Under the pieces are notes generated by a model. That model worked only from the letters and a program-made list of their open reading frames with translations, searched no databases and was not told the DNA's origin. A stretch of 64,000 nucleotides of DNA from Agaribacter marinus (GTDB lineage: Bacteria > Pseudomonadota > Gammaproteobacteria > Enterobacterales > Alteromonadaceae). Shown piece after piece: positions 35,073 through 44,521 of the stretch; positions within the stretch are counted from its first letter, which is position 1, and each line of letters begins with the position of its first letter. Both the position numbers and the translations under genes were made by a program. The DNA is taken from the NCBI RefSeq assembly GCF_030160655.1, contig NZ_BSOT01000006.1:558001-622000 (forward strand). The letters are read 5' to 3'.

Positions 35073-36248
35073 ATGGGTTATATGGAAAAACACACAGGGA
35101 CACAATCTTTCGGGGAATATTCATCACTCTTGTTTTCATACATCTTCAATATGTATGACATGTTTGTGTTGGCGACAGGCTTTGTAGCGATGCTGTTGAT
35201 TTTACCTTTGATGTTAAAACGCGATCGCAGTAACGCAGACTACACGCTTTCTGGGTTTCTATTGGGTCAAGGTGTTGTGGCTATTTACACCGTGTTTTAC
35301 TACAACAAGAATCTTAACGCAGATACTATAGAGTTCTTCTATCCCTTTCATTTTGCGCCATTTTTTATCATTTATGGTACACAAGGTATTCTTTTATATT
35401 GGTGTAGCAAAGCGATGATGGGTGAGAATCCCAATTTTCTTTCAAAAAAATCACTTAGCGTTGCCTGCGTATTATTTTTGTCTATCGCCAGTAATATATG
35501 GATGGACAAGGATCCTTACGCCAAAAACTATGGTATTTCCCTGGTGATATTGGCAAGTATGTCGGTATATTTCGGTATTGTTGCAATTAGGCAAATGCAG
35601 CGTTTTGATACGCAAATTAAAGCGACCTATTCTAATGTAGATAAACTCAAGCTTGACTGGATGCGTTACTGCGCCACTGGTTTTGTGCTGGTATGGATCA
35701 TTGGGTTGATTTGCTTTTTTTGTGGCATATTGGGTTACTCTCAAGTGGCGAGTAAGTTGGGCACTGTTAACAATATTCCGCCCCTGATTTTAGTGACATG
35801 TATGGTGGTGTTTAGTCAGTCAGTTGCCAATATTGCAGAAGTAACCTTGCCTCTTGAGCACGAAAATACAAAGGATTCGGCTTGGGAAGAAAGTCCAGAA
35901 ATTATTGAGCAGTTGAACAACCTAATGCTAAATGTAAAGGTGTATCAAGATCCTGATCTTCGTTTGGAAGGGTTGGCAGATTCTTTAGGTGTTTCCGAGC
36001 GACGAGTTTCGATGATAATCAATCGCCATCACAACAAAAATTTTTACGATTTTGTGAACGAGTATCGAGTAATGGACGCGGCTGAGCAACTCAAACTACA
36101 TGACGCAAAATCAAAAACGATACAACGCGTATTCGAAGATGCAGGTTTTAATAGTAAAAGTACGTTTAACACCTTATTTAAGAAAATCACGGGACAAACG
36201 CCCAGTGATTTTAGAAAGAGTAGCAACCAAAGTGTCTGTGTTAATTGA
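35073..36248 (+). CDS. Membrane-bound AraC-family transcriptional regulator
   Basis: 391 residues. The N-terminal 260 residues hold about seven hydrophobic helices (for example MFVLATGFVAMLLILPLML, PLILVTCMVVFSQSVANIA); the C-terminal 100 residues are an AraC/XylS double helix-turn-helix (LEGLADSLGVSERRVSMIIN, and FEDAGFNSKSTFNTLFKKITGQTPSDFRK). This architecture is common in marine gammaproteobacteria and Bacteroidetes and implies sensing in or at the membrane. Start at 35073 or the second Met at 35082; neither has a strong ribosome-binding site. The adjacent dehalogenase-like gene is a plausible target. Confidence 0.88.
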   Translation: MGYMEKHTGTQSFGEYSSLLFSYIFNMYDMFVLATGFVAMLLILPLMLKRDRSNADYTLSGFLLGQGVVAIYTVFYYNKNLNADTIEFFYPFHFAPFFIIYGTQGILLYWCSKAMMGENPNFLSKKSLSVACVLFLSIASNIWMDKDPYAKNYGISLVILASMSVYFGIVAIRQMQRFDTQIKATYSNVDKLKLDWMRYCATGFVLVWIIGLICFFCGILGYSQVASKLGTVNNIPPLILVTCMVVFSQSVANIAEVTLPLEHENTKDSAWEESPEIIEQLNNLMLNVKVYQDPDLRLEGLADSLGVSERRVSMIINRHHNKNFYDFVNEYRVMDAAEQLKLHDAKSKTIQRVFEDAGFNSKSTFNTLFKKITGQTPSDFRKSSNQSVCVN

Positions 36249-36278
36249 GCCTAGTCGTTCAACTTCTCGGTAATCTCG

Positions 36279-38195
36279 TTATTTTTGGTATTCACTCATT
36301 AACAATTCGAGATGGCTAGCAAGTTGATCAAGGTTACTGATTTGATTTGTGATTTGCTGGACGCTTTTCACGTTTCTTGATGCAGTGCCGCGCATCTCAT
36401 CCATATGACCGTTTATTGAGTCTATCGAATGAGATTGTCCGCCGACAGCATGGGACACTTGTTCACAGCTTGTGCCTATTTGCTCAAATAGCTCTCTGTT
36501 CTCCACTAGTATTTCTTGTGCCACTGCAATAGAAGACGACGATGACTTAGACTGTTCTACAATAGAGTTTATTTCGGTCGTTGCATTTTCTGATGATTGC
36601 ATTAATTCATCCATAATGCCTTGAATTTCTTTCGTCGAGTTTGCGGTTCTGTGTGCCAGCGTTCTTACTTCGTCGGCCACCACCGCGAATCCACGACCTT
36701 GATCGCCCGCTCTGGCTGCTTCAATGGCCGCGTTAAGGGCAAGTAAGTTTGTTTGGTCAGATATTGCTTGAATCGTTGCCAGTGTGCCTGCGATGGTTTC
36801 GGTATTGGTGGTTAGCGACTTAATGACGGATGACACGTCATTAATCTTGCTAGCAAGTTGATTTATCTCTATCTGAGAATTGCTAATAACGTCAGCGATT
36901 TTCTTTCCATTGGTTGCAATATGCTGACTTATTTCATTTGCATTGTCGGCGTTTGATACCACCTCGGTGGTGCTAGTACTTACATTCTCAAGTTGTTCAG
37001 CGACTTTGATTGTGCTTGCAGTTCCTAGCTCAACATCGTGCATAGTAGATTCGGCATCTTGTTTCAGCTTTTTCGATACTTCATGTAAGTCAACGCCATT
37101 TGCTGCAACGTCATTGAAGACTGTTTCAAGTTTGTCTACGAATTTATTGTACCCATCTGCCACCAACGCGACTTCTTTTTGTCCGTCTGTGGATAGGCGG
37201 TAAGATAAATCAGAGCCGCCTTCACCTAAACGTTGAAATAAGTTTGCTAATTCATCAATCGGTTTGCTCACTGAAGACGAGATAATGTTAGCTAATATGA
37301 AGCCAACGATAACAATGGCGATTGACCATAAGGCTATTTTCCATATTGCGCTATTGATTGAAGCGAACAATTCTTCCGTAGGTACTTCGGCAACTAAATA
37401 CCAATCCATATTGGGGATGTATCCGGTAGCCAGTAATATTTCTTTTCCTTTGTGTTCCAATTCAACCAAGCTAAACGCTTTTTTATTTAACAGCGTTGCC
37501 CCAAGTTCTTTTTCATACAAGTCAGCAAGTGTCGTCTTCTTTTTTACTTCAGGGTCGTTATGCAGTTGTATGAATCCTTTGGCATCGAGTAAGTATACAA
37601 AACCAGTTTGTTCGATACGGTAATTCTTCAAGGTGGTAATGACGTCATCGAATGAACGCGCTGTGCCAGATAAGCCCCTCCCGTTTGTTTGCTGAAAATT
37701 TACAAACAGATTGGTTTTGCCAGAGTTAGAGGAGGTGTGCATGCTCACCATGTTTTCTGCATTGCTGTCAACGTAGGCAAAATACCAACTATCCGCTTTT
37801 CCCGGCGAGAGAACACGTTTAAAGCCATTTTGGTCCCAGTATTTATTGGTGCTCTTGTCAGCAAAAGACACTGAAGATAGGCCATGCTTTAGTGCAATTC
37901 CGCCTAATTTATCAATGAGTAGCGCTTCGCCGTTTCCGGTCTCGCCATTTTCTACCCAATCATGAATATAAGGATCGTTTGCTACTTGAGAAGCAATAGT
38001 CTGCATATTTTTGATTTGCGCATTAATATCAGAAGCAATTTTTGTCACTGTGCTTGGTAGCTCAGTGTTGAGCACTCTATCTGAGATAGTTGTACGCGCA
38101 GTAAATATACTCAATGTGCCTATCGATACGGCGGTTATCACAACCAACACGGTTAAGGTTACGATAATTTTTTGTTTGATAGAGAATGCTAGCAT
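36279..38195 (-). CDS. Methyl-accepting chemotaxis protein with dCache sensor domain
   Basis: 638-residue transmembrane chemoreceptor. First membrane helix about residues 10-32; periplasmic double-Cache-like sensor about 35-280 ([57 protein letters not shown]); second helix [24 protein letters not shown]; then the long signalling hairpin with the conserved tip [24 protein letters not shown] that contacts CheA/CheW. Cache domains of this kind usually bind amino acids, organic acids or similar small molecules; the exact ligand is unknown. No che genes are nearby. Confidence 0.93.
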   Translation of the reverse strand: MLAFSIKQKIIVTLTVLVVITAVSIGTLSIFTARTTISDRVLNTELPSTVTKIASDINAQIKNMQTIASQVANDPYIHDWVENGETGNGEALLIDKLGGIALKHGLSSVSFADKSTNKYWDQNGFKRVLSPGKADSWYFAYVDSNAENMVSMHTSSNSGKTNLFVNFQQTNGRGLSGTARSFDDVITTLKNYRIEQTGFVYLLDAKGFIQLHNDPEVKKKTTLADLYEKELGATLLNKKAFSLVELEHKGKEILLATGYIPNMDWYLVAEVPTEELFASINSAIWKIALWSIAIVIVGFILANIISSSVSKPIDELANLFQRLGEGGSDLSYRLSTDGQKEVALVADGYNKFVDKLETVFNDVAANGVDLHEVSKKLKQDAESTMHDVELGTASTIKVAEQLENVSTSTTEVVSNADNANEISQHIATNGKKIADVISNSQIEINQLASKINDVSSVIKSLTTNTETIAGTLATIQAISDQTNLLALNAAIEAARAGDQGRGFAVVADEVRTLAHRTANSTKEIQGIMDELMQSSENATTEINSIVEQSKSSSSSIAVAQEILVENRELFEQIGTSCEQVSHAVGGQSHSIDSINGHMDEMRGTASRNVKSVQQITNQISNLDQLASHLELLMSEYQK

Positions 38196-38540
38196 TTCTT
38201 TAGAATCTCGTTAATTTTGATCTAAGCAGTCCGCTGCTGTTCGATCGAGTTACTAACTTTGTTGTAAACGCGCTACAACCTAATGCAATAATTATCGACT
38301 GATAGAATAATTTCTAGAATGCTATTTCGACGATAGTTTAATGTTTAGGAATGTCGCCGATTAGCAGTGCCAGTCCTAAAATTTGGTATTGACACCCTAT
38401 CTATTTACCGTTAATCAGTCGTAATCCCCGTTTGACATATTTTTGTGTTTGTTCCGTTTTTTCTTAGTAGATTTTGTTCAGACATAACCAGCAATAAGCT
38501 CAGTTTGAGTAGCTCGAATGAAATTAAGAGGAAGATTAAA
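38196..38540. other. Intergenic region between the chemoreceptor and the beta-lactamase-like gene
   Basis: 345 nt between divergent genes. TTGACA occurs at 38389-38394 and 38432-38437, both possible -35 boxes for the rightward gene, but neither has a good -10 at 16-18 nt. No gene was recognised. AGAGGAAG (38527-38534) is the ribosome-binding site of the next gene. Confidence 0.4.
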
Positions 38541-40169
38541 ATGAACATTTTAAAGAAAATTGGTGCGGCAGGATTAAGCGTTTTGTTATTGCTTACAGCA
38601 CTGCCTTCGGCCTTTGCACAACAAAGCCTAGACGGTGTTTGGCGAGGGCTTTTAACCTTACAAGAAGGAGTATCTATCCCTATTGGATTTAACATCACTG
38701 ACAACAACTCTGTACTTACAATGGACAGTCCCAATCAAGGCATGAAAGCAAAGGTACCCACGTCATTTACCATCAATGATGGTAAAGTTGAATTTACGGA
38801 TACTTCTCTTAATGCAAGCTTTTCTGGTGCGCTAAGTGGCGCAAATAAGAATGAAATATCGGGTGTGTTCACGCAGGGAAAAGACACGCAACTCCGCCTT
38901 TATAAGTTGGATGATACGGCGCTCTCTAGAATGAAATTCGAAGGTAAATATACAGGCGACTTAAAAGTAAATGCCAACATAGTTTTACCTTTAGCGTTAA
39001 ATGTGGCAGTGCTGCACGATGGGTTTTCTGCGACTTTAGACAGCCCTGCTCAAAATAGTTATGGCATTCCAATTGACAGTATTTCGATTGATGACACAAC
39101 GCTCAGTTTTGCGTCGGCAATGTTGAATGCAAGTTACCTTGGCAAACACAAGCAAGCAGCATACGTAGGCAACTTTACGCAAGGAACAAGTATTCCGCTT
39201 ACGCTCACTAAAGTTTCTGCCGAGAATGCGCATGTGCAGTATCAGCAACCAGATTTTGGCGAGCAAGGTGGCAGTGTTGCCGTTATTACACAACACAACG
39301 TCGAAAAAAAACATATAGGTGAACATACAAGCACGACACAATATGAAATTGGTTCAGTAACAAAAACATTCACCACCTTATTGCTAGCAAAGGAAGTGTC
39401 TGCAAAAAGGCTTGCCTTAGAAGACTCTATATCTACATATTTTATAGGTGCGCCAGAGATATCTCTGGTGTCTGTAGCCACACATACCAGCGGCTTGCCT
39501 CGTAACCCAGGCATTTTGAGGTCAATTGCGCATCCTACTAACCCTTTTACAAATCTTACTAGGGAACATTTAAAACAGGATTTGGCATCAGTTAAGTTGA
39601 CGGAAAAGAACCATACATATTCTAACTATGGTAGTTCGGTATTAGCGGAGGTTATGGCGGTTGCCGAAGGAGTATCTTACACTGATTTGGTTAGCAAAAA
39701 GATCTTTGAGCCGCTAGCAATGAAAGCATCTTATGTTGCGTCGACGTCAGACATAGGAAAAGGGAAACTTGCTCAGGGTTATTCAAGCGTAGGTCAAGCG
39801 GTTGAGCCGTGGTCTTTTGCCGCCGCATCAGGTGCAGGTGCCGTAGTGGCAAACCTAGACGATATGATAAGGTATGTTCAATATGTGATGAATCTTAATA
39901 AAGTCGATCCGCAGTTAGCTAACATACTATTCACTGAGAGAGTCGAGTTTTCGGCATGTTGCGGGCAAGCCTTAGGTTGGATGCTTGATAAAGACAAACT
40001 AGGCAATGAGTTTGCTTGGCACAACGGAATGACCGCTGGTTTTAGCGCTTTTGTTGGCTTCTATCTTGATGGTTCGCGAGCTGTTGTATTACTGAATAAT
40101 CAGGCGGTGCCTATAGATAATCAAGGGCGTGCATTGCTATTTGATGAAAACACTATCGCTCGCCTATAG
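38541..40169 (+). CDS. Exported serine beta-lactamase-like hydrolase with duplicated N-terminal beta domain
   Basis: 542 residues from the ATG at 38541, which has AGAGGAAG 6 nt upstream and opens directly into a signal peptide (LSVLLLLTALPSAFAQQ); the longer open frame from 38445 is not used. Two tandem domains of about 100 residues (beginning LDGVWRGLLTL and FEGKYTGDLKV) share the order IP.GFNI/LP.ALNV, TMDSP/TLDSP, SLNASFSG/MLNASYLG and GVFTQGKD/GNFTQGTS. A class-C beta-lactamase/DD-peptidase fold follows with SVTK (nucleophile Ser and Lys), YSN and HNG in place of KTG. Likely an esterase or peptidase in the periplasm rather than a resistance enzyme. It precedes a LytS/LytTR pair. Confidence 0.85.
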   Translation: MNILKKIGAAGLSVLLLLTALPSAFAQQSLDGVWRGLLTLQEGVSIPIGFNITDNNSVLTMDSPNQGMKAKVPTSFTINDGKVEFTDTSLNASFSGALSGANKNEISGVFTQGKDTQLRLYKLDDTALSRMKFEGKYTGDLKVNANIVLPLALNVAVLHDGFSATLDSPAQNSYGIPIDSISIDDTTLSFASAMLNASYLGKHKQAAYVGNFTQGTSIPLTLTKVSAENAHVQYQQPDFGEQGGSVAVITQHNVEKKHIGEHTSTTQYEIGSVTKTFTTLLLAKEVSAKRLALEDSISTYFIGAPEISLVSVATHTSGLPRNPGILRSIAHPTNPFTNLTREHLKQDLASVKLTEKNHTYSNYGSSVLAEVMAVAEGVSYTDLVSKKIFEPLAMKASYVASTSDIGKGKLAQGYSSVGQAVEPWSFAAASGAGAVVANLDDMIRYVQYVMNLNKVDPQLANILFTERVEFSACCGQALGWMLDKDKLGNEFAWHNGMTAGFSAFVGFYLDGSRAVVLLNNQAVPIDNQGRALLFDENTIARL

Positions 40170-40244
40170 ATTTTCTTTAAAACAGATATCAATGTAATGA
40201 GTAAAGCCTTAATCTACTTTTTCAATATATAAAGTTGTTTGATT

Positions 40245-41426
40245 ATGAATTCTAGATATTTTTACGTGTATCAAATTGCTGGCTGGCTTATTGTCTTCAT
40301 TGCAATTGTGGCTACTATAAAGTTTACGCGTAGTTTGGTAGATTTTGAACTTTTTATGGCAGGAATACTGATCGCAACAACTGCTGTGTATTCTGTTTTT
40401 ACGCGCCATATTTATAAAAAGAAATTTGCCTCAAAAGGCTTCGTATCCCAGAGTGTTTACTTTGCAATACAGTCTTTCATCGGCGCTTGTGCTGGCGGTG
40501 TTGCATTAGTCGCATTTATTATTTTGCTCACTCACTTTTCAGGTCAAGCTATCCAGTTCAATTCTCAGTTTTTGATGTCCTTGTTCACCATTTTTTGGGG
40601 AAATGCGTTGAATATGTTTATTGCCTCTTTTGCGTGGAGCGCAATCTATTTAAGCATCACCAAAGCCCGACAGTTGTATGAAGTGAAAAGAGCACTATCT
40701 ACCAGTCAACTAGAAGTACTTGTTCAACAACTCAATCCACATTTTTTATTCAATATGTTGAATAATATTCGTGCACTTATTCTGGAAGATCCTAATAGAG
40801 CGCGAGAAGCCTTAGCTCAACTTTCAGACATGCTTAGATATAGTTTACAGCAACACAAAGAAACCAAGGTAACCGTGGCTGAAGAGCTGAAAATTATCGA
40901 GGAATATGTCGATTTGTGTAAGATTCAGTTTGAAAGCCGTTTACGCTTTAAAACGAACATTGATTGTGAAGCAAAATTGGCGTTAATTCCAAGCATGTTG
41001 CTTCAGCTTTGTATTGAGAACGCGATCAAGCATGGTATTTCATATATTCGAGATGGCGGTCTTATCCAATTAAACATACATGTGAAAGCGAACGAGTTGT
41101 TCATTATTGTAAACAATCCCATTGCAGACAAAAGAACAATTAAGACGATAGACGCGTCTAATGAATTTTTTGATACTGATGAAGCTGCGAAAGAAAGCAA
41201 ATCAGACAATAAATTTGTTCAGGGACGTGACCGCGTTGGTATTCGAAATATGCGAGAGCGTTTACAACTGCTTTATCCATATGCGTCAGAAACTGTTAGT
41301 CAAGGCAAGTCGTCTAAAATCATGCCTACTGACTTACATTTACACATGGCAGATGGTATGGCTGAAATTAGTATTCGTTTGCCATTAGAATATGAAGATG
41401 ATGCAGCAAAGACCAACACGCCTTAG
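40245..41426 (+). CDS. LytS/YehU-type sensor histidine kinase
   Basis: About 393 residues. Four membrane helices in the first 140 residues (for example VYQIAGWLIVFIAIVATIKF, FMAGILIATTAVYSVF), then the His_kinase domain with LVQQLNPHFLFNMLNNIRAL, where His (about residue 166) is the phospho-acceptor, and a short HATPase domain with IENAIKHGISY and GIRNMRERL. There is no separate periplasmic domain, so sensing is in the membrane. TTG at 40239 opens the frame; ATG at 40245 is preferred. It pairs with the LytTR regulator 49 nt downstream. Confidence 0.93.
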   Translation: MNSRYFYVYQIAGWLIVFIAIVATIKFTRSLVDFELFMAGILIATTAVYSVFTRHIYKKKFASKGFVSQSVYFAIQSFIGACAGGVALVAFIILLTHFSGQAIQFNSQFLMSLFTIFWGNALNMFIASFAWSAIYLSITKARQLYEVKRALSTSQLEVLVQQLNPHFLFNMLNNIRALILEDPNRAREALAQLSDMLRYSLQQHKETKVTVAEELKIIEEYVDLCKIQFESRLRFKTNIDCEAKLALIPSMLLQLCIENAIKHGISYIRDGGLIQLNIHVKANELFIIVNNPIADKRTIKTIDASNEFFDTDEAAKESKSDNKFVQGRDRVGIRNMRERLQLLYPYASETVSQGKSSKIMPTDLHLHMADGMAEISIRLPLEYEDDAAKTNTP

Positions 41427-41475
41427 GCTAGGTATAAAGGCACAAACCAAGCGTATTGCAAATTGAGGAAATAAT

Positions 41476-42171
41476 ATGCGTGTAGCAATTGTTGATGATA
41501 GCCGGCTGGCAAGAGTAGAACTACGTTCGCAGTTATCACAAATTGAAGGCATTGAAATTGTTGCAGAAGCCGCCAGCGTCAAAGCCGCGTTAGATATTCT
41601 CGCGGAGCATATGATTGATTTATTGTTATTAGATATCGACTTACCTGACGGCACTGGCTTTGACGTGCTAGAACAAAGTAATCAAACGCCGCAAGTGATT
41701 TTTGTGACTGCGTTTAACGAATACGCTATTAAATCCTTTGAGTACAATGCGTTAGATTATCTTCTTAAACCCGTAAGACAAGAGCGTTTAGCAGTATCAA
41801 TTAGCAAAGTAAATGCAAAAAAAGTGTCTGAAAAGTTGAGTTCAGATAAGCGCATTTTCATTAAAGATAGGGACAAATGCTTTTTTGTGCACCTTGATGA
41901 GATTTTTGCTTTTGAAGCGATGGGCAATTATACCCGCGTCTATTTGTCAAAAGGCGTTCCGGCTGTTTATCGTCCCATTAGTGCTATATATGACCGCTTA
42001 GATCAATCTGTTTTTTTTCGTGCCAGCCGCAGTTGGATTGTTAATACTAATTTCATAGAAAACATCGAAATACTAGAAAATAATACATTTTTAGTGAAGA
42101 TGACAAATGGCAAAGAAGTGAATATTTCTAAACGCCAAGCGGCAGAATTTAAGCGTATTTGGTCGCTCTAA
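41476..42171 (+). CDS. LytTR-family response regulator
   Basis: 231 residues. Receiver domain with acidic pair in IVDDSRL, phospho-acceptor in LLLLDIDLPDGTG, and FVTAFNEYAIKSFEYNALDYLLKPV, followed by a LytTR DNA-binding domain (IFIKDRDKCFFVHLDEIFAF, FFRASRSWIVNTNFI). GAGGAAATAAT precedes the ATG. It forms a two-component system with the LytS-type kinase; likely targets are the flanking beta-lactamase-like and sulfatase genes, but no LytTR direct repeat was identified. Confidence 0.94.
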   Translation: MRVAIVDDSRLARVELRSQLSQIEGIEIVAEAASVKAALDILAEHMIDLLLLDIDLPDGTGFDVLEQSNQTPQVIFVTAFNEYAIKSFEYNALDYLLKPVRQERLAVSISKVNAKKVSEKLSSDKRIFIKDRDKCFFVHLDEIFAFEAMGNYTRVYLSKGVPAVYRPISAIYDRLDQSVFFRASRSWIVNTNFIENIEILENNTFLVKMTNGKEVNISKRQAAEFKRIWSL

Positions 42172-42329
42172 TTAAGTATATTCTCCCCAGTTTAGATAAG
42201 CGTGCAGTGAATGTATAAATTTTGTTAACGCTATTCTTGAAAAAAGTAAGACTCTTACCTTATAACTGCCTTTATACTCGTCACTAACGAGTCATTGCTT
42301 GCACTGAGCAACGTCAATCGAGGTGAAGA

Positions 42330-44279
42330 TTGTTTTTTACATCCCCAATTAAACGTTCCAATATTTGCAGTATTAACAAAATTTGTGTGAGCATTAGCCT
42401 ATTTTCGCTGCTTTTTTTGAGCGCTTGCGTGACAAATGCTAACAAGTTAAATGACAGCATGTCGACTGCAAAGAATACCAGCAATCAACAAACGCCTAAT
42501 GTTGTGCTCATTGTCACAGATGATCAGGGCTTTGGTGATTTAGGTGTGAATGGGAATCCGATAATTGATACTCCAAATCTGGATGAATTAGCAAGACAAG
42601 GCGTAAATCTTACCAATTTTCATGTAGATCCTACGTGCTCGCCAACGCGGGCTGCGTTGCTAACGGGCAAACACTCTTTGCATGCTGGCGTGTGGCATAC
42701 CATTCTAGGCCGTTACATGCTTGGGCCTGAGCATCAAACGATTGCTGAAGTATTGAAAGACAATGGATATCGCACTGGGATATTTGGTAAATGGCATTTA
42801 GGAGATAACTATCCTTATCGCCCTCAAGACCAAGGGTTTGATGAGGTGCTGATTCATGGTGGTGGTGGCGTAGGACAGACACCTGACTATTGGGGGAATA
42901 CGCAGTTTGACGATACATACTTTCACAATGGCGAACCTATAGCGTTTAAAGGCTATGCGACGAAAGTATGGTTTGATGCAGCGAAGGACTTTATCTCTGA
43001 TACACACAACGTTTCAGCTACAAAAAAAAGTGTCCAGCCATTTTTCACATATATTCCGCTAAATGCACCTCATGGCCCTTATCGAGCACCAGAAGAGTAT
43101 ATTCAAACCTATTTGTCTAAAGGCTTACCTCGTGCCTTGGCAAGCTTTTATGCAATGATCACTTATGTAGATGAGCAAGTGGCTGGTCTGCAAAGTTTTT
43201 TGGCTGATAAAAAACTGCTCGATAATACCATATTCATTTTTATGACTGATAATGGCAGTTCTTTTCGACTTACCAATCATGAGTTGACGTTAAATAAGGA
43301 CTACGTAGGCCTAGCGAAATCTTTTCCTACTTGGCAGCCAAATGCCAATTTACGCGGGTACAAAGGAGAGGTATTTGAAGGTGGTCATAAAGTCCCCTTT
43401 TTTTTGTCTTATCCAAATGGCAAGTTAAAGGAGGGCAATGTTGATGAGTTACTTGCGCACTACGATGTAATGCCAACCCTATTAGATATGGTGGGGATTA
43501 AGCCCCCCGAAGGATTGACTGGGCAAAGTGCTAAGTCATTGCTTCTTGGCGAGACAAGTGCAAAAAAAACGTTTCGTGAACGTAGCGTTGTTATTACAAA
43601 CCAACGAGTAGACAAACCAAGTGTTCTTCGTCCGACGGTTGTGGCGTATCAAGATTGGCGCTTGATCAGCGGTGTTAAGGATAAAGACAATAACGAGCAT
43701 CAACTGTATTTGTTGTCAGAAGACCCTAACCAGCAAAACAATATAGTAGACAAATTCCCGGATATTACCAAACGACTAGTTGCTGAGCGAAATGCTTGGT
43801 GGAGTGAAGCTAAGCGCATTGGGTTTAAGGACCGATTTATTGGTGTTGGGTATCCGCAAGAAAACCCAGTACGTCTAAATGCAATGGATTGGATGGAAGT
43901 GCCTGAGAAACAACCCGTGCCGTGGTTTATTGGACACCAACCGCCAGCGCCTGAATGGGACTACGTGCATTGGTTAACTGAAGAAGCCAATTATAGTGCC
44001 TTACCTTGGTATATAGACGTCGCGACCTCGGGGAAATATAAAATATCTATATACTTCCATGATATTCCGGCAGGTACGCCTATTTTAAAAGATTTATGTG
44101 TTGTCGATGTGAATGGGACTGTCGCTGAGGCAAAAGTACATGGCCGAGCAGCTTTATGTGAAGTGACGCTAGATCTTTATAAAGGTGAACAGAAATTGAC
44201 CGCTTGGTTTACTGACGACGCTGAATCACTGTCAAAGGAAAAAGCCGCTTTTTACGTTTATATTGAAAAGCTAAAGTGA
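42330..44279 (+). CDS. Type I sulfatase lipoprotein
   Basis: 649 residues. The signal peptide with lipobox LSAC (residues about 29-32) anchors it to a membrane. Core motifs are LIVTDDQGFGDLG (metal Asp pair), CSPTRAALLTGKH in which the Cys is converted to formylglycine, GKWHLGD, and MTDNGSSF. C-terminal segment of about 100 residues (WYIDVATSGKYKISIYFHD to the end) forms an extra beta-sandwich. It probably removes sulfate from an algal polysaccharide fragment. Translation appears to begin at TTG (42330) with AGGTGAAGA just upstream; no ATG lies before the signal peptide. No formylglycine-generating enzyme gene is in the window. Confidence 0.9.
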   Translation: MFFTSPIKRSNICSINKICVSISLFSLLFLSACVTNANKLNDSMSTAKNTSNQQTPNVVLIVTDDQGFGDLGVNGNPIIDTPNLDELARQGVNLTNFHVDPTCSPTRAALLTGKHSLHAGVWHTILGRYMLGPEHQTIAEVLKDNGYRTGIFGKWHLGDNYPYRPQDQGFDEVLIHGGGGVGQTPDYWGNTQFDDTYFHNGEPIAFKGYATKVWFDAAKDFISDTHNVSATKKSVQPFFTYIPLNAPHGPYRAPEEYIQTYLSKGLPRALASFYAMITYVDEQVAGLQSFLADKKLLDNTIFIFMTDNGSSFRLTNHELTLNKDYVGLAKSFPTWQPNANLRGYKGEVFEGGHKVPFFLSYPNGKLKEGNVDELLAHYDVMPTLLDMVGIKPPEGLTGQSAKSLLLGETSAKKTFRERSVVITNQRVDKPSVLRPTVVAYQDWRLISGVKDKDNNEHQLYLLSEDPNQQNNIVDKFPDITKRLVAERNAWWSEAKRIGFKDRFIGVGYPQENPVRLNAMDWMEVPEKQPVPWFIGHQPPAPEWDYVHWLTEEANYSALPWYIDVATSGKYKISIYFHDIPAGTPILKDLCVVDVNGTVAEAKVHGRAALCEVTLDLYKGEQKLTAWFTDDAESLSKEKAAFYVYIEKLK

Positions 44280-44521
44280 GTTATTTAAGTTCAAATACAT
44301 CTGAAAACTTTTGGTTATGAATAACTTGTACTATGCTGAATATTGCAAAATTGGTGTGTTAAACAACTAATGTTTAAAAAATCCTAAGAAAATAGTTTGG
44401 AAAAATTTGTTGTTGCCGATAAATACCATTATCAAGACAGTTCAATGACGTTGACGACAGTTCAATAAAGGACACAAGTCTACATTTTGGTACAGAGCTA
44501 ATTAACAAAGGAAACCCTTTT

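Noticed and set aside
36279-38195. Chemoreceptor and the soluble receptor at 44522 as part of one chemotaxis operon
   Set aside because: They are on opposite strands 6 kb apart with unrelated genes between them and no cheA, cheW or cheR nearby.
38541-40169. Beta-lactamase resistance gene
   Set aside because: SVTK, YSN and HNG fit the wide serine-hydrolase family, and the large extra N-terminal domains are not found in resistance enzymes.
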